A stretch of 64,000 nt of DNA, taken from positions 131,501 through 195,500 of the forward strand of contig RPFO01000026.1 in assembly GCA_009746045.1 (NCBI GenBank), read 5' to 3'. How positions within the stretch are numbered: position 1 is the first letter of the stretch; every line of letters begins with the position of its first letter. Under the pieces are notes generated by a model. It searched no databases, was not told the origin of the DNA, and was given only the letters and a program-made list of their open reading frames with translations. The translations under genes were made by a program, and so were the position numbers. Source of the DNA: Mesostigma viride. Taxonomy: Eukaryota; Streptophyta; Mesostigmatophyceae; Mesostigmatales; Mesostigmataceae. Shown here piece by piece: positions 45,553 through 55,199 of this stretch.

Positions 45553-46311
45553 CCACCAGGATGCTCCGACAGGTCCTGAACGTTGGGTTTTCCACACATA
45601 GGTCTTTAGAGTCTTTGTATCAGGGTATGCCTCGCATTTTGGACGATATTAGGCAGCGTAGGATAGCATTCACGAAGTAGGACATCTTGCTCGCACTAGT
45701 CAGGCATGCAGACACCGACCTCGGTCTGGCCGGCCCCCAGCGGCTTGGCCAACCAGGGCGGCATATGTATCCTGACCTGGCCTGGCCCCATGCAAGGATA
45801 TTCCTAGAAAGATGGGTAAACCTGCCATGAACTATACACAGCAGTTGGCCAAACTGGCCTACCTAGTGGTCCCAGCCCAGTTTGAACACCGCATTAATTT
45901 CCTCCCTCTCTCTTGATTGGACTGCTATGCAGAACAGTGCTTAATGGTTGGGGAATGATGCAGACGATATTTGTTTAAACTTTTGTGTAATTATTTTTTT
46001 CTAATGAGATTAGCATAGTACTCCGTGACATGCCTTTGCGCATGACACGCTTGCAAGTACTTACTTACTTATGCAGAACAAGAAGAGCTAGGTGGAAGAC
46101 AATTGTCCAGGCTCACACGCCAGCCCCTTTGGGCAAGCCCCCCCCCCCCCCCAGGAGGAAGGGGCGCTGTGCTGAGTAGAGTAGTTAGGGTTTTCTAGAT
46201 TAGCTTAGAGTTAGTTTAGTTCGATTTCGCGGCTTCGCCCACCTCCATCCATCCAGCAAGGAATACGTGCTACATGATCTCCCAACGGAGTCATGTTATC
46301 ATCTACAATTT
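45553..46311 (+). mobile_element. LINE-A ORF2 3' fragment, itself interrupted
   Basis: ORF2 C-terminal sequence (MLRQVLNVGFS onward; several frame changes) plus the 3' UTR with GATCTCCCAACGGAG (46278). The tail is short. A LINE-B copy interrupts it at 45937-46070. The third copy of the target word follows at 46312. Confidence 0.8.
45937..46070 (+). mobile_element. LINE-B solo 3' end inside LINE-A
   Basis: A 134-bp 3' UTR copy. Flanked by ATGCAGAACA (45927-45936, 46071-46080), which lies in the LINE-A ORF2 3' end. Confidence 0.9.
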
Positions 46312-46416
46312 ACATCCCCCCACCTGCAGGTTGTAGCTCAGAATGTATTACAAACCATATGCCCCCTCTCAGGGCTATGTGTTACATAAGCTCTCAACGG
46401 CGTTATGTTTTTCATT
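46312..46416 (+). mobile_element. ORF1-unit 3' UTR fragment, right part with hairpin
   Basis: Continues the fragment at 45245-45362: CACCTGCAGGTTGTAG, CTCAGGGCTATGTGTTACAT, then a degraded hairpin (CTCTCAACGGCG) and a short T-rich tail. It abuts a Penelope 3'-region piece at ACGTGAAGAGCG. Confidence 0.65.
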
Positions 46417-46500
46417 ACGTGAAGAGCGACTAGATGACCTAGACCCGGTGGGGCTGGAAACAGGCAAACAGCTTGCTTGATCAGGGCGTGTGTTTCGAGC
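46417..46500 (+). repeat. PLE 3'-region repeat fragment
   Basis: ACGTGAAGAGCGACTAGATG through GCTTGCTTGATCAGGGCGTG, matching 62511-62583 and the reverse of about 16720-16800. Confidence 0.65.
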
Positions 46501-47001
46501 AGTATAATTAGTAGTATATGTCAACCACAACAGACATGAGGACCCCTTCCCAGGCTGTTCTCCCACCCCCTCGGCCCACGGTTTGGGGACTACAGCATGC
46601 ATCTCTGTGAAGAATTCTTTCAGCTCATCAAACCGCGCATGCTGCGACAGCTTAATTACTTTCGTGCAGTGATGTTTCACAGATAGCAATGCAGCATGCA
46701 AACAACATATCCGCATTGAGCATGTTTGCGCTCCATCAACAACGCTCCATGCTTCTGTGTTTTGCCTACACCAATGATATGCCCCATGAATATCGAACCG
46801 CATCTGCCAAGTCAGCTGTCATAGGGTCTTATCGCAACCACAGTAGATGCCTGACTCTCCGAGTTATTGCAGCTGTGGCTCGCCAGGTCAGGGAAGGTCG
46901 GATGTCTCTACCTGCTTCTAGCTTGTCGTGTACCAATCAGGGATGGACAAGCCCTTTGCGATTCATGTGCTCATGCGTCCCAAACGAGGCCGCGCGTTTG
47001 A
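46501..47001. other. Peroxiredoxin 3' flank, no gene seen
   Basis: Unique-looking sequence between a repeat fragment and the peroxiredoxin stop codon. It presumably holds the peroxiredoxin 3' UTR on the minus strand. Confidence 0.4.
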
Positions 47002-49735
47002 CTAATTAGCTGCCTCATAGGTCTGTATGTCCACCAGCTCCCCCAGCACCTCCTGCGAATGCCGGGCGGGGCTGACGAGCAGCCAGTAGCGCTGCACGAT
47101 ACCCTCCGGGTCAATGAGGAAGGTGTGGCGGTCCGAAAGAGTTCCGTAACCAGGAAATTCGATCGTGGAGCCGTAGCGGGCGGAGACCTTGGCGCCCTCG
47201 TCGGCTAGGAGGGGGAAGGTGATCCTGTTCTTCTCGCAGAAGTCACGGTGGGAGTCAACGCTGTCCACCGAGATGCCCAGCACAGCCGCGTTGCGCTTCT
47301 CAAACTCGGGCAGGTCACGCTGCGTTGCGTAGGGCCCACAGGGGTGTACGCAGCGAGGCACAAGGCGTGATTGGGTGGAAAGGGGTTGCGAAGCACCAGG
47401 GGAAGCCGGTCGAGGCATACAAGAATTCACGAAGCGCCGTGGTGGGATGGGGCTGATTGCGGAGCGTCAGGGATGGTATTGAATGTAGGAGGGGCGTATT
47501 ATTTATGAGATCGACAGAATGGAGTAGTGCGCGATTAACATAGGTTTCCAACGAGTGGTTATCACTGATAATATTGATACCAAACCTTTGTGCCAAGGTG
47601 CAGAAGGTTTCCGTATACTATTTACCTAACATATACTATTGATACCGAACCTTTGTGCCAAGGTGCAAAAGGTCTCTGTACAATATTGACCTAACTACAG
47701 GTGCAGGAGCATCTGTGCTGTGAGGATTGCGTGCAGTGAGGGACGTACAATACAAAAAAGGGCGGCAGAAAATCTTCTTTGATTCCCGAGAGCGGGCAGC
47801 AGTTGTGCCCGGTTCATGACTTGCTGCAACGGGGCGATTCGAACCCTGCAGTCTGTAGCTGGCTGAGTGCCAAACCTCCCTGTACAATCTCCTGCTATGA
47901 TCCAGTGCCCGTCTATGCTTGCGGGGCGGAATGCCAAAGACACAAATACGGCGACCAATGCTGCATGGGTTCACGGGAGAAGAAACGCGCGCATGTCCGA
48001 GAGATTCCGCATTTCGGTATATGAACCATTCCAGCTCCATGGTTCCATGGATGATCCCGTCGTGCCTTCAAGAAATGGAAACAAACTGCATCCCCCTGCC
48101 CTCCCCCCCCCCCCCCCCCTTCTGCCCCTCCCCCCCCTCCCCTGGTTGACGTCACACCCAACCACTCCTGGCCTTTCCATCCCTTATTGCCACATCCTGC
48201 CAGCTACACCTGATCCGTATGTCATCCAATCAGCCGCTGCCCCAATTTCACGCCCTCCACCGCGCCTTGAAAGCCGGCCGGGGCTAACCTAGATGGAGAT
48301 CTAGGTACCTCTGTTAGACTGCGACATAGAATAGATAGCAGATCAGGTCATCAGTTGCGTGGGGCACCGTACCTGGAACCGGGCGGCTTCCAGCGTGCAG
48401 CCCCCTGCACGTTTGCGTCAACGTGGGCAGAAAGGGCAAATCCGTTTGGAGACAAAAAGCAGGGGAGGACCAGCAACCGTGAGCGGGGGAGGCAGGAGTT
48501 GGCCCCCCCCCCCAGGTCAATGTTCCATGTTCGTGAGGAATGGGAACACGCACTAGGGTAGTGCCAACCCTACAGACTCGGTACTCAACCAGGCGTTGGG
48601 AACAACCAGGACGGACACCGTGGAATAGGCAGAGGCGCCGCGTGGCCCTGCATGCTCCTGTGATGGGCCAACCATGGACAGCCCGGGTGGAGCTTAAAGC
48701 AGAGTGCGCCGAAGACGCGGCGTATCGGAATGGGTTCCCCGCGATGTCGCTTGCATATGATCGACCATGGGCCGGGGCAGATGAGAAGGATTCATGCTGG
48801 CATGCACAAGGCATGCGGGCCCAGCTCGTTTTTCATTACAGATGTGACTATAATGGGAGGCCTTGTATGCGTGCCACACGGCCTCGCTTGTATCACCTCA
48901 CACGCTGGGTTTAAAGGCACCGTGTGCCGCGTGCCCCTCCATGGACATGTGCTCCTGGAGACCCTACGTGCCTGACCCCTCGTGTCGGTGATGCTATAAT
49001 TTCCATGTGCCGCGGTGACTGCTGCTAAGATAGCTCGACCCAGATGAGCCCATACTCCACTAGGATGTACGATCCTGTACACTTGGTGTCACTCGGCTGT
49101 GACTTGCTGGCTACCATGTCATCGCCTTGGCGCCCTTCCGGGCTAGTAAACCGTGACTACGGCCACGTATACGCACGCACGAATCCCATCGCGTACCCGT
49201 GAAGTCCTTTGGGTAGAAGTAGACCACCACCCAGCGTCCTCGATAATCACTCAGCTTGACACGGCCGCTCCCTGCGTGGAAATCAGGCCAATGTTGATCA
49301 TAAAAGGTCAACAGAGATAGAGGCGCACTGACTCCGGGCAAAGTGGGCATGTACAAGGGGCTGCAATAATACTTGCAACAGTCCCCTACCTGTGTTCGTG
49401 GGGAGGTCGAAATCAGGAGCAGGCGTCCCAACACGTGGAGGGAATGCCAGTGGATCTGCTAGGCTACTGGCTGGCCAAAGCCAGCCAGCATTTAACAAGA
49501 AAGCGGCCGACAGTAGGGTCCGCCGGCCCATGTGGTTGGTTGCCGTTGAGGAAAGAGTGGCATCGCCGTTGCCCGCCGAGCATGCAACTGGGTGCGACGT
49601 GCGGGTCGTGGGCTTAAATACGCCGTTGCTAACATGCCTGCGTTGAGGACAATTTACCCCCGGCAACCTTGGGGTGAAATCGCTTGTGAGGGATTGCAGC
49701 GAGGAAGTGGTAGATGAGGTTGCCATAGCCATCAT
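47002..49735 (-). CDS. PRXQ: Peroxiredoxin Q, plastid (predicted thylakoid lumen)
   Basis: Thiol peroxidase of the BCP/PrxQ subfamily, reducing H2O2 and alkyl hydroperoxides. Exons (minus strand): 49735-49390, 49271-49197, 48404-48373, 47319-47002, with consistent phases; 256 aa. The first 95 or so residues form a bipartite leader: a Ser/Thr-rich part, then GRRTLLSAAFLLNAG with ASSLADP, which reads as a twin-Arg lumen signal. The mature part has PDFDLPTN, VVVYFYPKDFTG, then GCTLEAARFQ on the 32-nt exon with the peroxidatic Cys, then RDLPEFEKRN, LGISVDSVDSHRDFCEKN and FPLLADEGAKVSARYG. The usual resolving Cys five residues after the first is Ala here; C in DFCEKN is the only other obvious candidate. 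The start is the first ATG of the frame. Confidence 0.9.
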
Positions 49736-50737
49736 TTCGTGATTGGATTCGTTCGACAGCAACGCTACAAACCTTGGCTAGTTGTACACGTCCTCTATAC
49801 TGTCGTGCACTACGGATTAGGTGTTATGGGCAATCGCCGAACACCTCTCTATGGCGAAATATGAATTACTTATGAGAACACAGCTCAGGCCCAGCTTCCT
49901 AGCGCGACGATTCTGATCCGTCATTGATGAGGCAAAGCCAGGTAACCACATCGGTAATTAACTGCTTACCGTTCATATCTTTTTCCTTGGAGCGCGTGCC
50001 ACGTAGCGAGGTACAGGTTGTTGTTCACGTCATAACGGGACGTCTGCAATCTGCATCCCGCGCAAATTCATCGTCAGGTCAAGTACAAAGTAAAGTGACC
50101 AGAAACTGGCCAATTACGTGGAACCACCTTGCTTTTGGCTGACCGGCAGTCAAATAGTGTGACCTCTACAAGTAATAGGCGTGGGACACAACAACAACAA
50201 CAACAACGACATCAACAAGTAATAGTAGCGCGACATGCGGAGACATGCGGTATGCTTCCCGGTTATCCGATAGAGATGCAACCGTACATGTCTCCGCTGC
50301 GTACCTTTGTTTCTTTGTGAATGGCATGCTGCTCCGTGTTCTGGCCCTGTACTAAATATATCCGGCCCTCGGCCACTATAGATTCTCTGTTGCCCTTGGG
50401 CGGCGTGGGATACAACAACACCAACAACACCAACAACAGTGTTCTGGCCCTCGGCCGTTTCCAAATCTCTGCTGCCCAAGTGCGGCGTGGGCAACAACAA
50501 CAACAACAACCAACAACCTCCAACAACAACATCACCAGCATTCACAGTAGCACGGTTTCAGGCTGGTCCTTGTTAGTTCTGCACGAGGGCGCTGTATTCA
50601 TAAAACTTCGGCCGCCATCACTCTTCCAGGTCGCAGCAGCAATTACGAGTAACCAGGAAATTATTGAATAACCTGCTTTCGTACACACTATTCAGTTTGT
50701 GGGAAGTGGCAGCTGCAGTTCCACTCCTTTAGCGAGG
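49736..50737. promoter_or_regulatory. Shared upstream region of PRXQ and NHP2
   Basis: A 1.0-kb spacer between two divergently transcribed genes, so it should contain both promoters. It has (CAA)n runs at about 50189-50216, 50413-50440 and 50491-50530. No TATA box or known element can be assigned. Confidence 0.45.
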
Positions 50738-53097
50738 ATGGGTAGCGGCAGCGGCGAACGGAAGCCTGGTATTTGCCCCATTGCACATCCCCTCCTCAGC
50801 AAAAAGGTTAATAAGAAGGCCCTGAAAGTGGTGAAAAAGGGTGAGATTTTATGATTTACATCGGAATTACGCATGTTTGTTATGAAGGTTTTGTAAGGAC
50901 AGCGCCTATTGCTCCTGTGATTTTGATACCTGGGGAATGTGCATTGTTTGGTTGCTCGGTGCATGCAGCCGCTAAATTGAAACAGTTGAAACGTGGGGTA
51001 AAGGAAGTTGTGAAGTCCCTACGCAAGGGAGTGAAGGGGTAAGTATTTCCCTGGCATTCGGTTGGGTTGAAGTTAGTCGAGCTCGCTCTTTTCTTTTCCT
51101 GTAATGTTTAATGGGCAGTAATAGATAGAGTTTGCCTTTCTTGGTTCTGGGCCTTCTTGCCGTTTCCTGGCAAGCTGTAACAGATAATACAGAGTAGTGT
51201 TTTAAATCTGCGCGTAGTTTATCTGTTTATGTCTGTAACTCGACCACGTTCCTGCAGGGTGTGCATCATTGCCGGTGACATCTCGCCTATCGACGTCATT
51301 TCCCATTTGCCGGTCCTCTGCGAAGAGGCGGATGTCCCCTACGCCTTCGTGTCCTCCAAGGAGGTTCGTTGATGTCGTCGGCAGCGTTAATAGCTTTAAA
51401 GCTACGCGAGGCCGACACTGTTGTTTGATTTTTGGGCATGGTTGCCCATGAGCATCTAGCAGCAACTTATCGTTGCCAAGGAAAATGTTTTGCGCATCAT
51501 TTAGTGTGAACCCTCCTTCCTTAGCGCTGTATTCTGTATTTTGTTGAGTAATCTGCAAGCGTGGTCATATACCGCCGTCTGCCTTCTCTTCTGACTCTTT
51601 TTCCCCCACTCGCCCACCTCCCCATTCCCTGGCATTCCCGAATGTGTATGGGGCTGTGTTAGGGACGTTAATGACCGACCTTTCCTGTTGCACATCTGTT
51701 TGCATCCTCCAGCCATGTACGGAAACACTCCGGTCAGTCCAGTTACCATTTTCGTGACTCGGGGATTATTTTTATGGTTTAACCTGATGATACGCCAGTG
51801 TGCAAGCAGTTTGGGTGATTCTTTGGGGCACATCGCGTTTTGACTGTGGTTCAGGCAAAAGTGCGCCTACGGCCGTCACAAGCCGTCTGTTGTGTGCTGT
51901 CACAAAAAAAGCATGGGAAATGACCTTTTTGGCAGTTCCCCTGTGACCGGCGTGCAAGTATCCTGGATTGTTGACGCGACATGGAACCGCATGGAACTGT
52001 GTGCATGGCATGCGGGTTCCTCTTGCCTTGCATGTGTTAGGTACGGTAGCATGCATGTCACCCGTTCTCATTCTTACCACATGAGATATGCGTGAAGTCT
52101 GGATAACTTCACCATAGCAGAGCCGGGCCTTTTCTTTCCGCCCCCCGTTTTTCCCATTTTGGACCTACGTTTGCGCTGGAAATCCTCATACTTTGTTGCT
52201 GGCCCGGCATGGATCTTTCTTGCATCTGCAATTAACGCACATGACTCGTTCATCCCATTCCCCACCCACCCACCCACCCACCCACCCACCCACCCACCCA
52301 CCCACCCACCCACCCACCCACCCACCCACCCACCCACCCACCCACCCACCCACCCACCCACCCACCCACCCACCCACCCACCCACCCACCCACCCACCCA
52401 CCCACCCACCCACCCACCCACCCACCCACCCACCCACCCACTCGCCCACCCGCCCACTCGCCCGCCCGCCCCCCCCCCCCCCCCCCTCCTCCCTTCCCCC
52501 CTTCCCCCCCCCTCCCCCTTTCCCACCTATCCACCCTCCATTCCATCTATCTTCCTCTGTTCCTCTTTTGTGCCATTCCGTGTCTCCCCTTAATCGATTG
52601 TGTCATGCGCTCCCTCCCTCCCTCCCTCCCTCCCTCCCTCCCTCCCTCCCTCCCTCCTCCCTCCCTCCCTCCCTCCCTCCCTCCCTCCCTCCCTCCCTCC
52701 CTCCCTCCCTCCCTCCCCCTCCCTCCCTCCCTCCCTCCCTCCCCCTCCCTCCCTCCCTCCCTCCCTCCTCCCTCCCTCCCTCCCTCCCTCCCTCCCTCCC
52801 TCCCTCCCTCCCTCCCTCCCTCCCTCCCTCCCTCCCTCCCTCCCTCCCTCCCTCCCTCCCTCCCTCCCTCCCTCCCTCCCTCCCTCCCTCCCTCCCTCCC
52901 TCCCTCCCTCCCTCCCTCCCTCCCCCCCTCCCCCATGCCACCAGGACCTGGGCGCGGCGGGCGCCACCAAGCGGCCCACCAGCTGCATGCTCGTGCTGCC
53001 CAAGCCGCTCAAGGGTGCAGCGCCGACCGGGGAGAAAGCGGACGAGTTCAAGGAGGCCTACACCGAGTTTGTCTCGGAGGTCAAGTCCCTCGCATAG
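50738..53097 (+). CDS. NHP2: H/ACA snoRNP subunit NHP2 (L7Ae family)
   Basis: A core protein of H/ACA ribonucleoproteins, which guide rRNA pseudouridylation in the nucleolus; it binds kink-turn-like RNA. Exons 50738-50840, 50969-51038, 51258-51363, 52945-53097; 432 nt, 143 aa, phases consistent. Motifs: ICPIAHPLLSKKVNKKALK at the N-terminus, KRGVKEVVKSLRKGVKG (RNA-contacting helix), VCIIAGDISPIDVISHLPVL, then VPYAFVSSKE, DLGAAGATKRPTSCMLV, and a helical C-terminus ending EVKSLA. The HLPVLCE and TKRPT segments favour NHP2 over the related SNU13 and L30e. The third intron (1.58 kb) is mostly low-complexity repeats. The start is the first ATG, preceded by AGCGAGG. Confidence 0.93.
52261..52475 (+). 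repeat. (CCCA)n tetranucleotide array
   Basis: About 45 uninterrupted CCCA units to 52440, then CTCGCCC/CCGCCC variants. In NHP2 intron 3. Both strands stay open for long stretches only because of the period-4 repeat. Confidence 0.95.
52611..52932 (+). repeat. (CCCT)n tetranucleotide array
   Basis: About 320 bases of CCCT units with a few indels. It ends 12 bases before the last NHP2 acceptor, so it also acts as the polypyrimidine tract. Confidence 0.95.
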
Positions 53098-53914
53098 ACG
53101 GGCCTTGTGCATGGCCCGCACGAGGGCCGTCGTAAGGGCCCTCGCCCGAGGCTTATGTCCTAGACACTACAACAAGGCTACATGGAGATGTTAAGACATG
53201 GTGATGGAAGGCGAAACGTGGCCTTCCCATTCAATTGATGCTTTCACATGATCTCGGTGCATGCAAGATATCGGCTCCCGTGTCGCCTGACACTGCCGTG
53301 CTTGTTTCCCTGTTTGATGCCGCCACTGGGGTTCAGGCCATGGGCATGCCTTTTTGGGTGCTTGAGTTTGGCCGAGGCTGCATGTTGTTTGCTGTCGGAG
53401 CCACGTCGGTGGATCACGCAACGGCAAGATGCATGCAACAGTTTATGTGGCGTTCATTGATGTGTTCTTATCTCGTCCGCTTGGCATCGGTCGCTTGCCT
53501 ACGGAAAGATGGGGACTCGTCATCTGTGCAGGTAGTGCACATGTGCTCGCACGAGATTGGGGTCACCCTCGTGAAACGTTGGTAGGTTGTCAACACCATG
53601 TACATCCATGGTGTGCTTACGTTGTGGCTGTAAGATGGGTCGGCATGGGCAGTTTGCCGCTTTCCTCGTGGGTGCTTAGGGCGTCTGGACGTGGGGCCCG
53701 GAGCGGGCTGTCTGAATGTTCTGCGCCGCCTTATCGCCTTGCGTTTAGAGGCAGTTCCACAATGCATTTTCTTTGGCGCATATCATACAAAGAGAAATTT
53801 GGTCTCACTCATATTAGGGTGCTTGGTGTAGGTTGGTCTCGATAATTTGCAGTTTTCGAATCTGTGAATTTATGGATCCTTTACAAGTCTGAATACAAAC
53901 CGCCTTGTCCTTCA
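53098..53914. other. NHP2 3' flank, no gene seen
   Basis: 3' UTR and spacer. Open frames in all directions are short and lack recognisable domains. No repeat family of this window is present. Confidence 0.4.
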
Positions 53915-54016
53915 GCGTCTGATAATTAATTAATTAATCAATCATAATTAATTAAATACTACTAGTTAATTAGTTCATTAATTAAACACGTGTCCCGTTG
54001 GGGAGTCACGGAGATG
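53915..54016 (-). mobile_element. ORF1-unit solo 3' end
   Basis: TTAATTAA-type tail (imperfect) followed in reverse by the hairpin CCCGTTGGGGAGTCACGGAG. Only about 25 bases of the unit besides the tail remain. Confidence 0.65.
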
Positions 54017-54025
54017 GATGGATAA

Positions 54026-54137
54026 GTAAGTAAGTACTTGCGTGTCATGCGCATGGGCATGCCACCGAGAGCACTATGCTAATCTCATTAGAAAATAATT
54101 ACAAGAAAGTAACAAATATTAATGTCTGCATCATGCC
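54026..54137 (-). mobile_element. LINE-B solo 3' end
   Basis: TAAGTAAGTAAG tail, then the LINE-B 3' UTR in reverse up to CTGCATCATGCCCC. Diverged in the middle. I could not define its target duplication. Confidence 0.8.
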
Positions 54138-54603
54138 CCAGCCAGGTCGACACCGCCCTTGGCCTGGCCGGCCCCCAGCGGCTTGGCCAGCCAGGGCGAC
54201 ACATTCTGACCTAGCTGGCCTGGCCCCGAGGGCATTCCCAAAAGGGTAGGGAAACATGTCACGAACTACATCCAGATGTTGCTGGACGACCTAGTGATCC
54301 CAGCCCAGTTTGAGCACCGCATCCACTCTCTCTCCCGTCTTTGGACTGCCATGCAGGACAAGATGCGGTGGAAGAAGATTGTCAAGGCGCACACGCCCGA
54401 CCCTGTGGGCAAGCCCCCTCCCCCCAAGCGGAGGAGGCGTTTTGATGAGTAGTGTAGTTAGGATTTTCTAGATAGCTTAGAGTTAGGATAGTTCGATCAC
54501 GCGGCTTCCTGGACACCCCATCCATAATGGAATATGTGCTACATGATCTCCCCACGGAGGTGTGTTATAATTTAATTTAATTGAATTTAATTTTTAATCA
54601 TGC
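54138..54603 (+). mobile_element. LINE-A ORF2 3' fragment
   Basis: It starts within the ORF2 C-terminal domain (CAGGTCGACACCGCCCTTGG), runs to PPPKRRRRFDE (stop about 54450), then the 3' UTR with GATCTCCCCACGGAGG (54547) and an AATTT-type tail. Confidence 0.8.
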
Positions 54604-55172
54604 CCCAACCATATCAAGGAGACCGGCACTGAGCGCAAATGGTTTTCACCTTTGCGGCGTGCCAAATCAGAATATCCGCTTGGCTGATCTCGATAGTACC
54701 GGCTACGCCCCCTTCTAAAATAGGTTTCAGCCGTGTTCAGCCCGTCTCACGTGTCGAGACTGAACAAGTCTCGAGTGGACACGTGTGTAGTACTCCTACA
54801 CACACAGATCTCGAATGATTTATCTAGTACAAATCCGAATGGCTTGCATCACTCCCCGGAAAGGAGAACTTTTGCGGTTGGACTGTAGGTGTCAGTTGGC
54901 GATGCCTTAGGCCGGATCAGGAGACGTCCGTCCTATAGTCAGGTGCGAGAGGTCCCCAGTTCGATTCCGGCCTGGATTCATTTGCAGATCGCGTTTTCCG
55001 GCACTGAACGCAAATGGTTTTCACCTTTGCGGCGTACCAAATCAGAATATCAAGGAGACAACCAGCGCAGTCCAGAAATCGGGAGAATCCGGACCATGGT
55101 AGCTCGAGCCTGCCGTTATCTGGTCCGCGTTTTCGAGTCGTTCAGGATGATGAATATGAATGGAGATTAAAT
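54604..55172 (+). repeat. PLE 3'-region repeat with tRNA-like B box
   Basis: Matches the inverted-arm repeat at 16840-17500. Near its start and end it has two copies of GCAAATGGTTTTCACCTTTG (54638, 55010), plus AGTTCGATTCC at 54957. Inverted words around CACGTGTCGAGAC and GTCTCGAGTGGACACGTG lie at about 54748-54786. Confidence 0.6.
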
Positions 55173-55198
55173 TAAATTAAATTAAATTATAACATGCC
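55173..55198 (-). mobile_element. Minimal LINE-A 3' end, inverted
   Basis: Reads AAATTATAACATGCCTCCGTT, the reverse of the LINE-A hairpin and tail, joined directly to plus-strand ORF2 sequence. Too short to say how it arose. Confidence 0.5.
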
Positions 55199-55199
55199 T

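Noticed and set aside
47800-47880. Possible tRNA gene (minus strand, GGGTTCGAATCG)
   Set aside because: The B-box-like word is present but the T-stem and acceptor stem do not pair and no anticodon arm is convincing; it lies in a PRXQ intron.
51770-51800. CTGATGA word as a hammerhead ribozyme core
   Set aside because: No matching GAAA strand and helices in the right spacing were seen nearby.
52193-53194. Open frames of 98-333 codons rich in Pro-Thr-His, Gly-Trp-Val, Ser-Leu-Pro or Arg-Glu-Gly
   Set aside because: They come from period-4 microsatellites that stay open in every frame; the only supported coding exon here is 52945-53097.
53230-53845. Open frames after NHP2 (116 and 138 codons)
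   Set aside because: No recognisable motif, no splice-consistent partner; treated as 3' flank.
54930-55000. Possible functional tRNA gene
   Set aside because: A B-box-like word in a dispersed repeat, without a closing acceptor stem; kept only as a repeat feature.
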